Shown here piece by piece: positions 1-11,779 of a stretch of 64,000 bases of DNA (position 1 is its first letter; each line of letters begins with the position of its first letter). The notes under the pieces were generated by a model, which saw only the letters and a list, made by a program, of their open reading frames with translations, was not told where the DNA came from and searched no databases. Origin of the DNA: Hippopus hippopus (lineage: Eukaryota; Mollusca; Bivalvia; Cardiida; Cardiidae); contig OX328101.1 of the NCBI GenBank assembly GCA_946811185.2, positions 16,910,122-16,974,121 on the forward strand, written 5' to 3'. Both the position numbers and the translations under genes were made by a program.

Positions 1-520
1 GTAATTCCCTAAGCCATGTTGAAATCACTGGTCTTGTATCATAATTTATCTATTTAATGGGGAAAAAGCGTGTTTAAATTTCAAACAGCTTTCAGTTTAA
101 AAATGTAATGTAATCCAGAAAATAAGCAGTTGAATTATTTTCCACGTGATTTTAAACAGAAATCATAATTGAAGAGCACTTAAAAAAATGAAAAACTAGT
201 CTATAATTTATGTGGTAATACATATTGTGGCATACCATCTTTAATTGTCTGTAAGTTTGTATTGGAAAATACAGAGATAAAATTCAGGGACCAATAGTTA
301 CAACATCTGCAAAGTTCTTTGACAAAGGATGATGAATTCAAGACACAGAATTTTGTGTTAGATTTATGCTAAGCCTTTGCCTACATGGCAATAAGAAAGT
401 AGAAAAAACTTAGTTTGGTTGGCTTTTCAAGAAGACTTTATAAATAGTAAGTTTGAAGAGAAATATTGGTTTTTGATAAGAAATAAGTCAGTTCACATTC
501 TTTTGAGGATGACATTCTTT
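1..520. other. No gene recognised
   Basis: AT-rich non-coding DNA with no convincing exon, RNA gene or repeat that I can name. It probably belongs to an intron or to the upstream region of the host gene whose exons start at 5533. Confidence 0.5.
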
Positions 521-2010
521 AGCTCACCTGAGCCAAAGTGCTCAAGATAAGCTTTTGTGATAGTGCTGTGTTCGGCGTCCGTCGTGCCTCGTCCGTCGTG
601 AGTCATGGGTCGTACAGTCGTCAACATTTTCCTTGTCTGCACTTTAGAAGCTACATTTTCAGTCAGATACTCTTGAACCTTGATCAGAATGTTTGTCTTG
701 ACAAAATCTCTGACAAATAAGGTCACATTGGGTCAAAAAATAGGTCACCAGGCCAAAACACAGAAAAATCTTTTGTGCACTCAAGAGACCACATTTTAAG
801 CCTGATACTCTTGAAACTTTGCCAGAATGTTTGTGTTTATGATATCTCGGTCAAGTTTGAAATTGGGTAATCTTGGATCAAAAAGTAGGTCACTGGACCA
901 AATCTGGCAAAAGCCTTGTGTGCACTCTAGAGGCCACATTTTAAGCCTGATACGTATGAAATTTCTCCAGAATGTTTGTCTTGATGATATCTCTGACATG
1001 ATCGAAATTGGGTCATGTTAAGTCAAAAAGTAGGTCATTGGGCCAAATCTTAGAAAAACCTTGTGTGCACTCTAGAGGCCACATTTTCAGCCTGATACTA
1101 ATGAAAGGCAGTCAGAATCTTAGTCTTGATGAAGTCTTAGACATGTGTGTAATTGGGTCATGTGGAATAAAAAAGTAGGTCACTAGGCAAAACCTAAGAA
1201 AAACCTAGAGACCACATGTGTTCATAGTAGAGGCCAAATTTTCAGCCTGATACTCATGAAAGTCTGTCAGAATTTTTGTCATGCTGATATCTTCAGCAAG
1301 TTCAAAATTCGGTCATGTGGGGTCTTAAAGTAGGTCACTTGGCCAAATCTCAGAAAAAATCTTTTGTGCACTCTAGAGGCCACATTTTCAGTCTTATACT
1401 CATGACACTAAATCAGATTGTTTGTCTTGATCAGATCTCAAACAAGATTGAAATTGGGTCATGTCCAGTTAAAAAGTAGGTCATAGGGCCAGATATTAGA
1501 AAAAAAGTTTTATGCATGTCAGAGGTCAAGTTTTCAGCCTGATACTCGTTAAGATTGGTCAGAATGTTTGTCTTGTTTATATCATAGACAAGTTCGAAAT
1601 TTGGTCAGGTCGGGTCAGAAAGTAGGTCATAGGGTCAAATCTTAGAAAAGCATTTTGTGCACTCTAGAGGACACATTTTCAGCCACTTACTTATGTAACT
1701 TTTAAGAAATTTTGTCTCAATGATATCTTGGACAGGATGGAAATTGGATCATGTTGGATCAAAAATTAGGTCTTGTGAATCTTAGAAACACTTTGTGTAC
1801 ACTCTTGAAGCCACATTTTCAGCTTGATACTCATGAAACTTGGTTAGAATGTTTGTCTTGATGATATCTTGGACAAGTTTGAAAACAGGCCATATTTGGT
1901 CAAAAAGTAAGTCACTTACTCTTGTTTTTTTTTTTTTTTTTTTTTCACATCATTAAAACCAGGATCTCTTCAGTTTTATCAACTATGGATGGCTTTACTC
2001 AGGTGAGCCC
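521..2010 (+). mobile_element. Pearl/HINE-like element A, tandem core, 3' hairpin lost
   Basis: It begins with a copy of the family 5' head (AGCTCACCTGAG, then AAAGTGCTCAAG) followed by the TCCGTCGTG run. About ten degenerate copies of a roughly 145-bp unit follow. Each unit carries the landmarks CTCTAGAGGCCACATTTT, CAGAATGTTTGTCTTGATGA and AAGTAGGTCAC. It ends at CTCAGGTGAGC near 1998-2008 without the GGGCCATCATGGCCC hairpin seen in other copies. The short open frames across the core are by-products of the repeat. The match to pearl/HINE elements is by architecture, not by database search. Confidence 0.75.
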
Positions 2011-3235
2011 TCTGGTTCAATAATCTAACAAAACTGTGAAAAAAGGTTTCTTCAACACAGTATGCCAAATATATTGTTAAGAAAAAAATGAACTTGGAAA
2101 AACAATCAGATATTATTTGACTAAACATGAAATTCTGCTGGCAGATTGGGTTATCAATTTATTATAGGCAACTGTAGTTTGGTCAGTTATATTGATTACC
2201 CACCACACATGTTTTAATGACAACACGAAAGAATTATGACTGTTTGAACTCAGAAATGCTCCTCTTATCTGTACCATTCCATTAACAAATTTGATCAGCT
2301 GATCATACAAGCACAGCACTTTTATGTCACTTGATATGAAGTCAGTGCAGGCATTGTTGGTTGTAAAAGTGTTGTGACATATATATACTGGTTTATGGTA
2401 GCACCATTTTGAGTTATTGCAGATTTCAACTTGGCCTCCATATGCAAGTATATCAAATCGGGAAGAGCTTGAAATGTTTTGTCATGAAGCATGGAACCTA
2501 TAGCTGTAGTATTAAGTATTTATTATAATGAGAAAAAATATGGAATTGTCCTTTTCTTATGACTGACATATCTTTATTTCTCATTCATGTATCAAGTCAT
2601 TGGTATATGAATTTTTAAGCCCTAGTGGTGCTGTGAATAAGATTGTTCAAGTTAACTTTATTTAATTGTGCACTGGATGTTGTTTTTCATGGTATGCATG
2701 TCCACACAATACATTTGGTCAATAATTTCATTTAGTCCATTTTGCAAGATTCATGCAATAATCTTACAAGCCACTGCCATGGAAGGGCAATTCGTTTAAG
2801 TCACAACACCCAACCAATAGGAGTCCAACAATTGCCTCAAATAATGACCACACTTTATGGTGCCACCAAGCTTTTATGGTGTAGATGCCATCTAACTGGA
2901 AGAGGGCTAAATGGAATTAATGTTTGTTTACAAATGAATCCTGGTTCATTCTCACTAATCAGGGTGGTTCGATTACACCTGCAAGAGGGGTAAAAATGAC
3001 AGATTTGCTGATAGCTGCATCATGGAGAGGGAGAGGTTAGGGGAAGGCTGACAATGGCCAGTATTTTAATCACAAGGAACTACAAGACAAAACTCGTAGT
3101 TTTACTTGGGCAGCACAATGCCAACATTGGCTGTTCATTTGTTGTCATCACACTTTAGCAAGACTGTGTCAACCCTCATGAAGCAAGAAAATCTACAGAG
3201 TATTTAACATAAACAACAATGATTGATGTTCTGCC
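2011..3235. other. No gene recognised
   Basis: Non-coding AT-rich DNA. Short open frames (for example 2742-2993) show no domain, no splice signals and no coding pattern that I can support. Confidence 0.5.
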
Positions 3236-3990
3236 ATAGCCCAAAGTCTTCTTGTCCAAAACCCTAAGGCCTAGGGCTGCCGAATTTTGCATGTAGCTTC
3301 ATCTCATGGACATCTACCAAGTTTCTTCAAGTTATAGTGCTGGAGTCAAAATTGGCCCTGCCCTGTGGGTTACCAGTTTTACATTGGCTTATATAGTGAA
3401 AAATTTAAAAGTCTTCTGGTTCTAAACTTTTAGGCCTATACTATGAAATTTTGCTCGAGTTTTACATTGGCTTATATAGTGAAAATTTTAAATATCTTCT
3501 TTTTCCTAACCATAGGGCCTAGAGCTACCAAATTTGGCATGTAGCTTCATCTAATAGGCCTCTACTCAGATAGCCTAAAACATAGCCCTTGGGTCAAATT
3601 TAACCGGACCCTAGGAGTTACAAGTTTTACATGGGCTTATATAGGGAAAACTTTAAAAATCTTCTGGTTCCTAGCCATGAAATCTAGGGCTAGCATATTT
3701 TGCATGTATATTTGTCTTTTGGACCTCTACCAAGATTGTTCAAATCATAACCCGGGATCTAAATTGGCCCCACTCCACAAATCACAAGTTTTAAATAGGC
3801 TAATACAGTGGAAACTTAAAAAATCTTCCTGTTCCTTAACTTGAGATACAGTTATAATATCCTATGGGTGTTAACTAATAGGCCTCTTCCAAAATTGCTC
3901 AGATTAAAGCCCTTATCTCAAATTTGAGCCATTATAAGTCTTCATTTCGAAACCATTTGGCCTAGAATTGAATTGTTTATTACATATAGT
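3236..3990 (+). repeat. Old tandem core, type 2, about 170-180 bp units
   Basis: About four degenerate units share AAGGCCTAGGGCTGCC, CATGTAGCTTCATCT and GGACCTCTACCAAG, followed by GGGGTCAAATTTGGCC-like and CACAAGTTTTACAT-like blocks. The same unit type, better preserved, forms the core at 7500-8450. The matching 3' end of this element is at 4641-4680, on the far side of a later 628-bp insertion. Confidence 0.65.
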
Positions 3991-3996
3991 TTGTAC

Positions 3997-4624
3997 TAGC
4001 CTGGGTCCAGGCGGTAATAATTATAATTACTCCTTATCATGCTTTCCTTAGAATCGAGATCTGATATTGATCTATGGCAGCTAGTTATCTGTTTATAAGT
4101 TTCGTTATTATTACCGCCTGGGGACATTTGAGGGTCTCCCCATGATTATCAATTGTGCTGATAATCTAATTATAGACATGTTTATCGCGTGACGTCATAT
4201 TGTTAATAAAGACAGATTCGCGCGTTTTTCATCCAATTCATTGCGACCTTCAACAACACTTGTTACAGCATCCATTTAAAGCTTTCAGAGTCAAACAGTC
4301 GAAACGATTAGCAGATATTCTTAATCTATTCACTTCTAAATTCATTGTGGGTAACTTCTTTTGAAATTTTGTTGTAAATATTTTCAAAAATGGCACACAA
4401 AAAGGACATGATCAAACCGAGGCTATTGGAATTTCGGTACCTATTTTAGGCATTTACATTCGAAAACCGATTGCAGCAACATCTACTTTACCCCACTGTG
4501 AGATGGGATAAACTGATCGTCGCTGTGATAGGTTTTTGAATGTCCCCAGGCCGTCATTTTTGACAAAATTATGTCCGTATGATAGAAAAGAAAAAAAAAA
4601 AAAACGGACTGGAACCCAGGCTGG
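3997..4624. mobile_element. 628-bp non-autonomous DNA transposon, hAT-like, 8-bp target duplication
   Basis: The element is bracketed by GTTTGTAC at 3989-3996 and 4625-4632, an exact 8-bp direct repeat as expected for hAT insertions. The ends are imperfect inverted repeats: TAGCCTGGGTCCAG on the left and CTGGAACCCAGGCTGG on the right. It contains an internal inverted pair (CAGGCGGTAATAAT at about 4009 and ATTATTACCGCCTG at about 4112) and a perfect TGACGTCA at 4190-4197. There is no coding frame. It sits inside an older tandem-core element, so it is the younger of the two. Confidence 0.65.
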
Positions 4625-4636
4625 GTTTGTACTAAT

Positions 4637-4680
4637 TAACCAGTGGAGCGTTACAGGGCCATCATGGCTGTCTTGTTTAA
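4637..4680 (+). repeat. 3' end relic of a tandem-core element
   Basis: CAGTGGAGCG then ACAGGGCCATCATGGCTGT and CTTGTTT match the 3' hairpin end found at the full copies. It is the displaced 3' end of the core at 3236-3990. Confidence 0.6.
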
Positions 4681-5532
4681 AATGACTTTTCCCACAGGGT
4701 CTTTTAATAGTATAAAATTGAACACCAGATGCTCAAATTTCAGAAGAGAGATTTAAGGGCCATCATTTACTATTTACATCTTGTTTAGAAATGAATCAGC
4801 TTGCAAAATATTTATTGCAGCATGATTTATTTTACTTATAAACTGTTAGAGATTGTAAAGGAAAAATTCTGGTGTCTGGATTTAGATTATTGTAAGCTTG
4901 GCATGCCCCCGTACTTCGTTTGTGTGTGTTAACTTTTATTTCAAACTTCTCTGAAATTACACATCTAATTTTGACAAAACCTCACAGAAATGATTCTGCC
5001 ATGGACCTCTTCAGAATTTTTTCAAAGAATTTGATTCCAGTAAAGAACTTTGGTTGCCATGTGATCAAAACTGAAAATATTGAAAATCTTTAAAAATCTT
5101 CTTGTCTAAAACCATAAAGCGTAGAGCTGCCAAATTTAGATTGTAGCTTTATATTACAGATCTCTACTACAACTTTTTAAATTAGAACCCTGGAGTCAAA
5201 GTTTGTCCCGCCTCAGGGGCCACAAGTATACTTAGTAGACCTGCTTGTATTAACTGACACATCATTGCATTTGAAAAAGATATGACTTATTGGGAGGGGC
5301 TAGGCTAATACCTCTATGAAAGCTTATTTCCATACAGACTTCTAATGATGTAGTGTCTCTGTCGAAGCCAATTAAGTGCATGATAAAGGCAATAGGGCGA
5401 TACAGGGCCATCATGGCCCAATTATTACTTTTGTATTGTTTATGTGTATGTATTTATCAAACTAAAACAAACAGACACTTCTTTTGTTTCACTGATGGTC
5501 TCTACCTGATTAAATTTTTTTTGACTTTTTAG
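4681..5532. other. Intron or upstream region with decayed repeats
   Basis: No exon before 5533. A decayed type-2 core unit is seen at about 5040-5230 (AACCATAAAGCGTAGAGCTGCC). A second 3' end relic (GGGCGATACAGGGCCATCATGGCCC) lies at about 5395-5421. Confidence 0.5.
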
Positions 5533-5709
5533 GTGCACTTGAACTACGCCCAGAGGTCACTCAAATGCTTGGTAAAGTAAATGCGAAACTGACAGATAAT
5601 GAAAGGATTATTTTGAGAAGAGAACTTCCAACTCAAGTAAACTGTCCTGATGAAGCACTCTTACAAAACCTAGTGCATCGAAATTTACAGCACTTTCATC
5701 AAAATACAG
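5533..5709 (+). CDS. Host gene, internal exon 1 of 4 seen (module A, copy 1)
   Basis: This is a 177-nt exon between a T-rich tract ending in AG at 5531-5532 and GT at 5710. It is open in one frame when read with two leading bases, so both flanking introns are phase 1. It encodes 58 complete codons, hydrophilic and probably helical, with a motif pattern LRREL, a Cys-Pro-Asp, then a Leu-rich stretch ending in LQHF. The exon at 25399-25569 has the same pattern in the same order (LRRSL, Cys, Asp, then ILEHF), which suggests duplication. I do not recognise the family. Earlier exons must lie upstream of the window. The downstream intron is about 14 kb and packed with repeats. Confidence 0.65.
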
Positions 5710-6125
5710 GTATATAATATATTGCATAGATCTTCTTTTCTATCATTGAGATTTTTCAGTTTTCTTAAATACATCTAATTAAAGTAACAATAGCTGCCAA
5801 AAGTAAAAAAAAAAGCTGGTATTAAAATGTATTTAAATTTAAACTATACCATTCAAAAATATTGAAATTATTGTGAAGATGACAATCTGTTATTGTATGG
5901 TAGGTCCAAGTGTTAGCCACTGGCAGAGGAATTAATTTAAAAACTAGGTGAAAAGTTGCAGTCAGTCTACTTTTATCCTCCACCGAAGGCCAGGGGATTT
6001 AGTCTTTGCGATGTCTGTCTGTCCCTCTGTCTTTCGTCCAGACAGATATCGTGACGAAAATTGATGAAACTTCATTCATGTGTTCCTAATGGTAGTCCGC
6101 CAATATGCTTGTTTCTTTTTTTTCT
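5710..6125. repeat. Intron start with a dispersed GTCTGTCTGTC repeat
   Basis: From about 5980 there is a dispersed repeat containing TCTGTCTGTCCCTCTGTC, then GACAGATATCGTGACGAAAA and AACTTCATTCATGTGTTCCT. Related copies lie at 11641-11740, 13030-13110, 13350-13460 and 13540-13620, always next to a tandem-core element. Confidence 0.5.
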
Positions 6126-7183
6126 AGCTCACCATGAATGAGCACAAAGTGCTCATGGTGAGCTTTTCTGATCGTGCCGTGTCTGTCATCTGTCGGCTGT
6201 CGTCCGTCATCAACTTTTACCTTGTGTACGCGCTGGAGAACACATTTTTTGTTCGATAATCATGAAACTTAGTCAGAATGTTTGTCTTGATAATATCTCG
6301 GACAAGTTCGAAAATGGGTCATATTGGGTCAAAAACAAGGTCACTAGGTCAAATATTAGAAAAAACATTATGTACAATGTAGAGGCCAAATTTTTAGTCA
6401 AATACTCTTGAAACGTCTCGTCGGACTGTTTGTCTTGATGATATCTCGAATGAGTTCGAAAATGGGTCATGTTGAGTCAAAAATTAGGTCACTAGGTCAA
6501 ATCTTAGAAAAATCCTGTGCACACTCAAGAGGCCACTTTTTTAGTCCAATACTCTTGAAAGTTTGTCAGTTTGTTTGTCTTGATGGTATCTCAGACAAGT
6601 TTGAAAACGGGTCTTGTCAAGGCAAAAACAAGGTCATAAGTCAAATCTTAGAAAAACTTTGTGTACACTCTAAAGACCACATTTTTAGTCCAATACTCTT
6701 GAAAGTTTGTCAGAATGTTTGTCTTGATGATATCGCAGACGACTTCAAAAACTAGGTCACTGGGTCAAATCTTTGAAGAATCATGTATACGCTCTTGAAG
6801 GCACATATTCAGTTGAGTTTCCATGAAAGTTGGTCAGAATCTCTGTCTGAATGATATCTTGGAAGAGTTTGAAAATGGGTCCTATCTGGTCAACTAGGTT
6901 TCTGGGTCAAATTTTAGAAAAACCTTGTATAAACTCAAGAGGCCAAATTTTGAGTCCAATACTCATGGAAGTTGGTCAGAATGTTCGTCTTAATGATGTC
7001 TACATCCAGTTTTGAAAATGGGTCATGTTGGGTAAAAAACTAGGTCACCAGGTCAAATCTTTGTAATACCTTATGTATCCTTTAGAATATTTGTCATAAT
7101 ATCTCTGTAAAAGATTGAAAATGGGTCATCTCTGGTCAAATGGCTCAGGTGAGCAACTTAGGGCCATTATGGCCCTCTTGTTT
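6126..7183 (+). mobile_element. Pearl/HINE-like element B, complete ends
   Basis: The 5' hairpin starts AGCTCACCATGAATGAGC and folds on GCTCATGGTGAGCT. About seven units of roughly 145 bp follow (GGTCACTAGGTCAAAT, CAGAATGTTTGTCTTGATGA). The 3' end is GGCTCAGGTGAGC followed by the hairpin AGGGCCATTATGGCCCT and CTTGTTT. Confidence 0.8.
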
Positions 7184-7314
7184 GATTTGATGCTGTGTTA
7201 TGAAAAGAGGGGGCTTGATGTATATTTCCATCATAAACAACTATCTCTTGATCAACTGGACAATATTTTATCAAACGTCATATTGTTTATCATAAGCAAC
7301 AGACATTCATTTTT
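7184..7314. repeat. Spacer repeat between tandem-core elements
   Basis: It contains GAGGGGGCTTGATGTATA and CATATTGTTTATCATAAGC. Related sequence recurs at 9430-9480, 11440-11780 and 13000-13620, so the tandem-core elements appear to sit in copies of an older repeat. Confidence 0.5.
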
Positions 7315-8461
7315 AGCTCAACTGAGCAGAAAGTGCTCAAGGTGAGCTTTTGTGATCGCCCAATGTCCGTCGTGCGTCGTCCGTCGTCCACAATTTCTTT
7401 AATCATCTCCTCCTAAACCACTGGGCCAATCTTGATGAAACTTGGCAGGGATGTTCCTTGGGTGAAGCTCTACCAAAGTTGTTCAAGAGATTGAATTCCA
7501 CCCATAACTCTGGTTGCCATGGCAACCAGAAGGAAAAAAATAGCAAAATCTTTGAAAATCTTCTCCTCTGAAACTAGAGGGCGTAGAGCTTTGATATTTG
7601 GTATGTAGCATCTCCTAGTGGACCTCTACCAAGTTTGTTCATATGATGCCCGTGGGGTCAAAACTGGCCCCGCCCCGGGGGTCACAAGTTCAAACATAGG
7701 AACAAAGAAGGAAAACTTTAAAATTCTTCTTCCCTGAAACTGGAAGGCATAGAGCTTTGATATTTGGTATATAGCATCTCCTAGTGGACCTCTACCAAGT
7801 TTGTTCATATGATGTCCCTGGGGTCAAAACTGGCCCCGCCCCGGGAGTCACAAGTTCGAACATAGGAACAAACAGGGGAAAACTTTAAAATTCTCTTCTT
7901 TGAAACTGGAAGGCCCAGAGCTTTGATATTTGGTATGTAGCATCTCCTAGTGGGCCTCTACCAAGTTTGTTCATATGATGCCCCTGGGATCAAAACTGGC
8001 CCCACCCTGGGGGTCACAAGTTTAAACATAGGAACAAAGAAGGAAAACTTTATAATTTTTCTTCTCTGAAACTGGTAGGCATAGAGCTTTGATATGTGGT
8101 ATGTAGTATCTCCTAGTGGACCTCTACCAAGTTTGTTCATACGCTGTCCTTGGGGTCAAAACTGGCCCGGCCCCGGGGGTCACAAGTTAGAACAAGGGAA
8201 CAAAGAAGGAAAATTTTAAAATTATTCTTCTCTAAAACTGGAAGGTGTAGAGCTTTGATATTTGGTATGTAGCATCTCCCAATGGACCTCTACCAAGTTT
8301 GTTCATATGATGCCCCTGGGGTCAAAACTGGCCCCATCCCAGGGGTCACAAGTTTGAACATAAGAACAAAAAAAGGGAAAACTTTAAAATTCTTCTTCTG
8401 TGAAACTGGAAGGCTTGGAGCTTTGATATTTGGTATGTAGTGAACCTGTTCTGAGTTTGTT
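7315..8461 (+). mobile_element. Tandem-core element C1 with type-2 core (about 166-bp units)
   Basis: The 5' head at 7315 (AGCTCAACTGAGC, GTGCTCAAGGTGAGCT) is followed by five to six well-matched units of about 166 bp. Each holds GAGCTTTGATATTTGG, GGACCTCTACCAAGTTTG and GGTCAAAACTGGCCCC. This is a different core from the 145-bp type although the 5' head is the same. It is truncated by the head of the next element at 8462. The 60-75-aa minus-strand frames here are repeat artefacts. Confidence 0.75.
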
Positions 8462-9411
8462 AGCCCACCTGAGCACAACATGTTCAGTGAGTTCAAAATT
8501 GGGTCACTTGGGGTCATAATCTAGGTCCACTAGGTCAAATTAAAGAAATACCTCTAGGGCACTCTAGAGGCCACATGTTTTGCTCAATCGACTTGAAAAT
8601 TGGTCAGAATGTTTGTCTTGATAAAATCTCAGATGAGTTTGGATTTGGGTCATCTGGGATCTTAAACTAGGTCACTAGGTCAAATTAAAGAAATACCTTT
8701 AGGGCACTCTAGAGGCTACATTTTTTGCTCTATTGACTTGATAATTGGTCAGAATCTTTGTCTTGATAAAATCTCACATGAGTCTGACTTTGGGTCAACT
8801 GGGCTCATAAACTAGGTCACTAGGTCAAATTAAAGAAATACCTTTAGGGCACTCTAGAGGCCACACTTCTTGCTCAATTGATTTGAAAATTGGTTAAAAT
8901 GTTTCTCTTGATGAAATCTAAGATGAGTTCAAAATTGGGTCACCTGGGGTCATAATCTAGGTCACTAGGTCAAATCAATGAAATACCTTTAGGGCACTCT
9001 AGAGGCCACATTTCTTGCTCAATTGACTTGAAAATTGGTCAGAATGTTTGTCTGTATGAAATATTGGATGACTTTGAAATTGGGTCACCTGGGATCATAA
9101 ACTAGGTCACTAGGTCAAGTTAAAGAAATACCTTTAGGGCACTCTAGAGGCCACATTTATTTCTCAATTAACTTGAAAACTGTTCAGAATGTTTGTCTTG
9201 ATAAATATTGTGATGAGTTCTAAATTTGGCCACGTATGGTGATAAAGTAGGTCGCTAGGTCAACTTACGGAAATTTCTTGTGGATGCTCTAGATGCCACA
9301 TTTTAAGCTCAATTGACCTGACAATTGGTCAGAAATTGAATTTTGCACATGGAGTGAAATTTCGCCAATTGACTCAGGTGAGCGATCCTGGGCCATCATG
9401 GCCCTCTTGTT
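8462..9411 (+). mobile_element. Tandem-core element C2 with 145-bp core and 3' hairpin
   Basis: It starts at a decayed head (AGCCCACCTGAGCACAA). About six units follow with ACTAGGTCAAATTAAAG, GGGCACTCTAGAGGCCACA and TTGGTCAGAATGTTTGTC. It ends with GACTCAGGTGAGCGATCC, the hairpin GGGCCATCATGGCCC and CTTGTTG. Confidence 0.75.
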
Positions 9412-10346
9412 GTGAATTTAATGAAATGTTGTCCCATGGAAAAAGGGGGCTTAATGTATAATTCAATTATGGACCAGTAACGAAAAGGCAAGATTTACAT
9501 GGAAAACACAATACTTATTATATGTTGTATCAAAAAAGGTCTTTATTGGCATGGATATAATTTCAATAAAATTGCTTGTTTCTTTGCTTTTTGCCTGATT
9601 TTGAAATCCATTTTTATCTGCCAGAGACTAACACTATGACTGACCACACAATAACAAATTGTCTTCTTCACAGTATTTACTTTACTTTTGAATGATATGC
9701 TTGAAATAAATTTTAATCCATTTTGACACCTGCATTCTGTGTTTAGCCGCTATTCGGCTTTCAAGATTATCAAAATTAATAATTTACCACATTACTATAT
9801 CTGTTTTCAGTGTAATGTAGCCATTATGAATTTTCTTTCGGCAACAAGTCTGAATAAGCATTATATCATATTTTCATGGAAGCTATATATGTGAATGCTT
9901 CTTTTTCAGCATTATGTCTGACCTACATTTTCCTTTCCAGTTCAATTGTTATAAACTAATAATTGTTTCAAAGCTTACTCTTAATTTATCATTAGATTTA
10001 AAATCATTGAGTTATATATAGGGTTTTTTTTTCTTTATTTGGACTATCTTTTAGGCAAAATGTAGAAATTTAACCAAGATATGAAATAATTCTATCTCTT
10101 TTATAGAATTTTTTATTAATAGCCCACATATCTGTTTTTGCATATTGTTGACTGTAATTTGAAGTGTAACAGTTTGTTATAAAAAGAATCAGGTTTTGCT
10201 TTTGAGATAAAAGTGTTTTCAATTTGTTTTGAGAAAATATTACTAACCCCTCCAAAAGCTCACTCAATGATATTTTGTAATCTAGTTTCATAAAACCCAA
10301 GTTCAAAAGCCAACACATAGGATCCTATAAGTCGTTGTCTCTTTTT
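9412..10346. other. Intron, no gene recognised
   Basis: AT-rich sequence. A spacer-repeat fragment lies at 9430-9480. The remainder shows no exon, RNA gene or repeat that I can name. Confidence 0.5.
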
Positions 10347-10390
10347 AGCTCACCTGAGCACAAAGTGCTGGGGGGGGGGGGGGGGGGGGA
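10347..10390 (+). repeat. 5' head fragment ending in a poly-G run
   Basis: AGCTCACCTGAGCACAAAG matches the left arm of the family 5' hairpin, but instead of folding back it enters about 20 G residues (10370-10389). It is an abortive or deleted copy. Confidence 0.65.
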
Positions 10391-10711
10391 GTTTCATAAG
10401 ATGCCTATTTTGATCATGGGTTAGTGGGTCTATATTCAATTTTTTCTGTAAATGAGTTCATCCAAACTGAAGGACAGATTGTGAAAGTTACAAAGAATTA
10501 TTCTTTGGGTCACCCTCAACAAAACTGCTCAATCCAATGAGCTCCATTCAGCAGAATAGCTGCTGGAGTCCAACATAAAGAAGCCTTTTAAAGTCTACGA
10601 CCCCTAAAGGAAAACAGCTATTTCCACTATAATATTATTCTTCAAAATTTGCTATGATTAAAAATGAGTATTATTGTACTACTTTAACCAAGCCACTTTT
10701 TTTCCGTTTTT
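10391..10711. other. Intron, no gene recognised
   Basis: No coding pattern, splice pair or clear repeat seen. Confidence 0.45.
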
Positions 10712-11270
10712 AACTCGCCTAAGCACGAAGTGCTAGGTGAGGTATTGTGATCGGTCGTTGTCCGGCGTCCATCTGTCCGTCTGTCTGTCTGGACGTCTGT
10801 CCACAATTCCTTTAAACATCTCCTCCTCCTAAACCGGTGGGCCAATCATGTTGAAACTTGGCAGGCATGTTCCTTGGGTAAGGCTCTACCAAAGTTGTTA
10901 AAAGAATTGAATTAACCTATTAACTATGGTTGCCACGGCATCAAAAAAAGGGAAATTTAACAACATCTTTAAAAGTATTTTTGTCTGAAACTAGAAAGCC
11001 CAAACTTAAATTTTGGTATGTAGTATCTTCTAGTAGTCCTCTACCAAGTTTGTTCAAATGATAGCTCTGGGGTCAAAATTGGCCCCGCCCCAGGGGTCAC
11101 AAATTTGGGCAAAATCGTATATAGAGCAAACTTTGAAAATCTTCTTGTCTGAAACTAGAAGGCCTAGAGTTTTGATGTATGGAGCATCTCTTGGTGAACC
11201 TCTACCAAGTTTGTTTAAATGATGCCCCTGGGGTCAAAATTGGCCCCGTCCTGGGGTTCACAAAGTAGGA
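10712..11270 (+). mobile_element. Tandem-core element E, type-2 core, 3' truncated
   Basis: The head (AACTCGCCTAAGCACGAAG, folding on TGCTAGGTGAG) and a GTCTGTCTGTCTGG tract precede about two to three type-2 units (CCTCTACCAAGTTTGTT, GGGGTCAAAATTGGCCCC). No 3' hairpin is present. Confidence 0.7.
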
Positions 11271-11779
11271 TATAAAGGTATATAGAGTAAACTTCTGTTT
11301 TGAGTCTTATCTTGAAAACTAAACAGAGTTTTTACATCGAACTTCTTACATCTATCAACCACCATTAGAAAATGCAGGACAACAAGTTTCACCCAGATTG
11401 ACCATGCAACACCACAGTTATATACCCTTGGTTTTTTAAAGCCGCGGAAAAGGGGGGCTTGACGTATATTTTCATTATGGACCAATATCTCTTTAACTAC
11501 AGGACAAAATGTCATGAAACTTCATCTTTGTATTGTTTATCACAAGCCACAGACAATACTTATTTGTTTTTATTTCATGAAATGCCATGTCATGAAAAAA
11601 AGGGGGCTAAATGTATAATTTCATCGTGGACAAATGAACATCTGTTCGTCCATCTTTCCGGACAGATATCTTCTAAAATCCTTGACAAAAACTCATAAAA
11701 TTCGCGCAGGTGTTCCTTATGATGTCTGCCGATATTTATTTATTTATTTATTTATTTTTTTTTTTTTTTTTTGCTTTTT
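11271..11779. repeat. Spacer repeats and T-rich tract
   Basis: It holds two copies of the spacer repeat (GGGGGCTTGACGTATATT near 11454 and GGGGGCTAAATGTATAAT near 11604), the GGACAGATATC block, and a (TTTA)n/poly-T tract at about 11735-11772 just before the next element. Confidence 0.5.

Noticed and set aside
7626..8517. Minus-strand repeated peptides starting MNKLGRGPLGD
   Set aside because: They are by-products of the 166-bp tandem core. The same frame recurs only because of the repeat.
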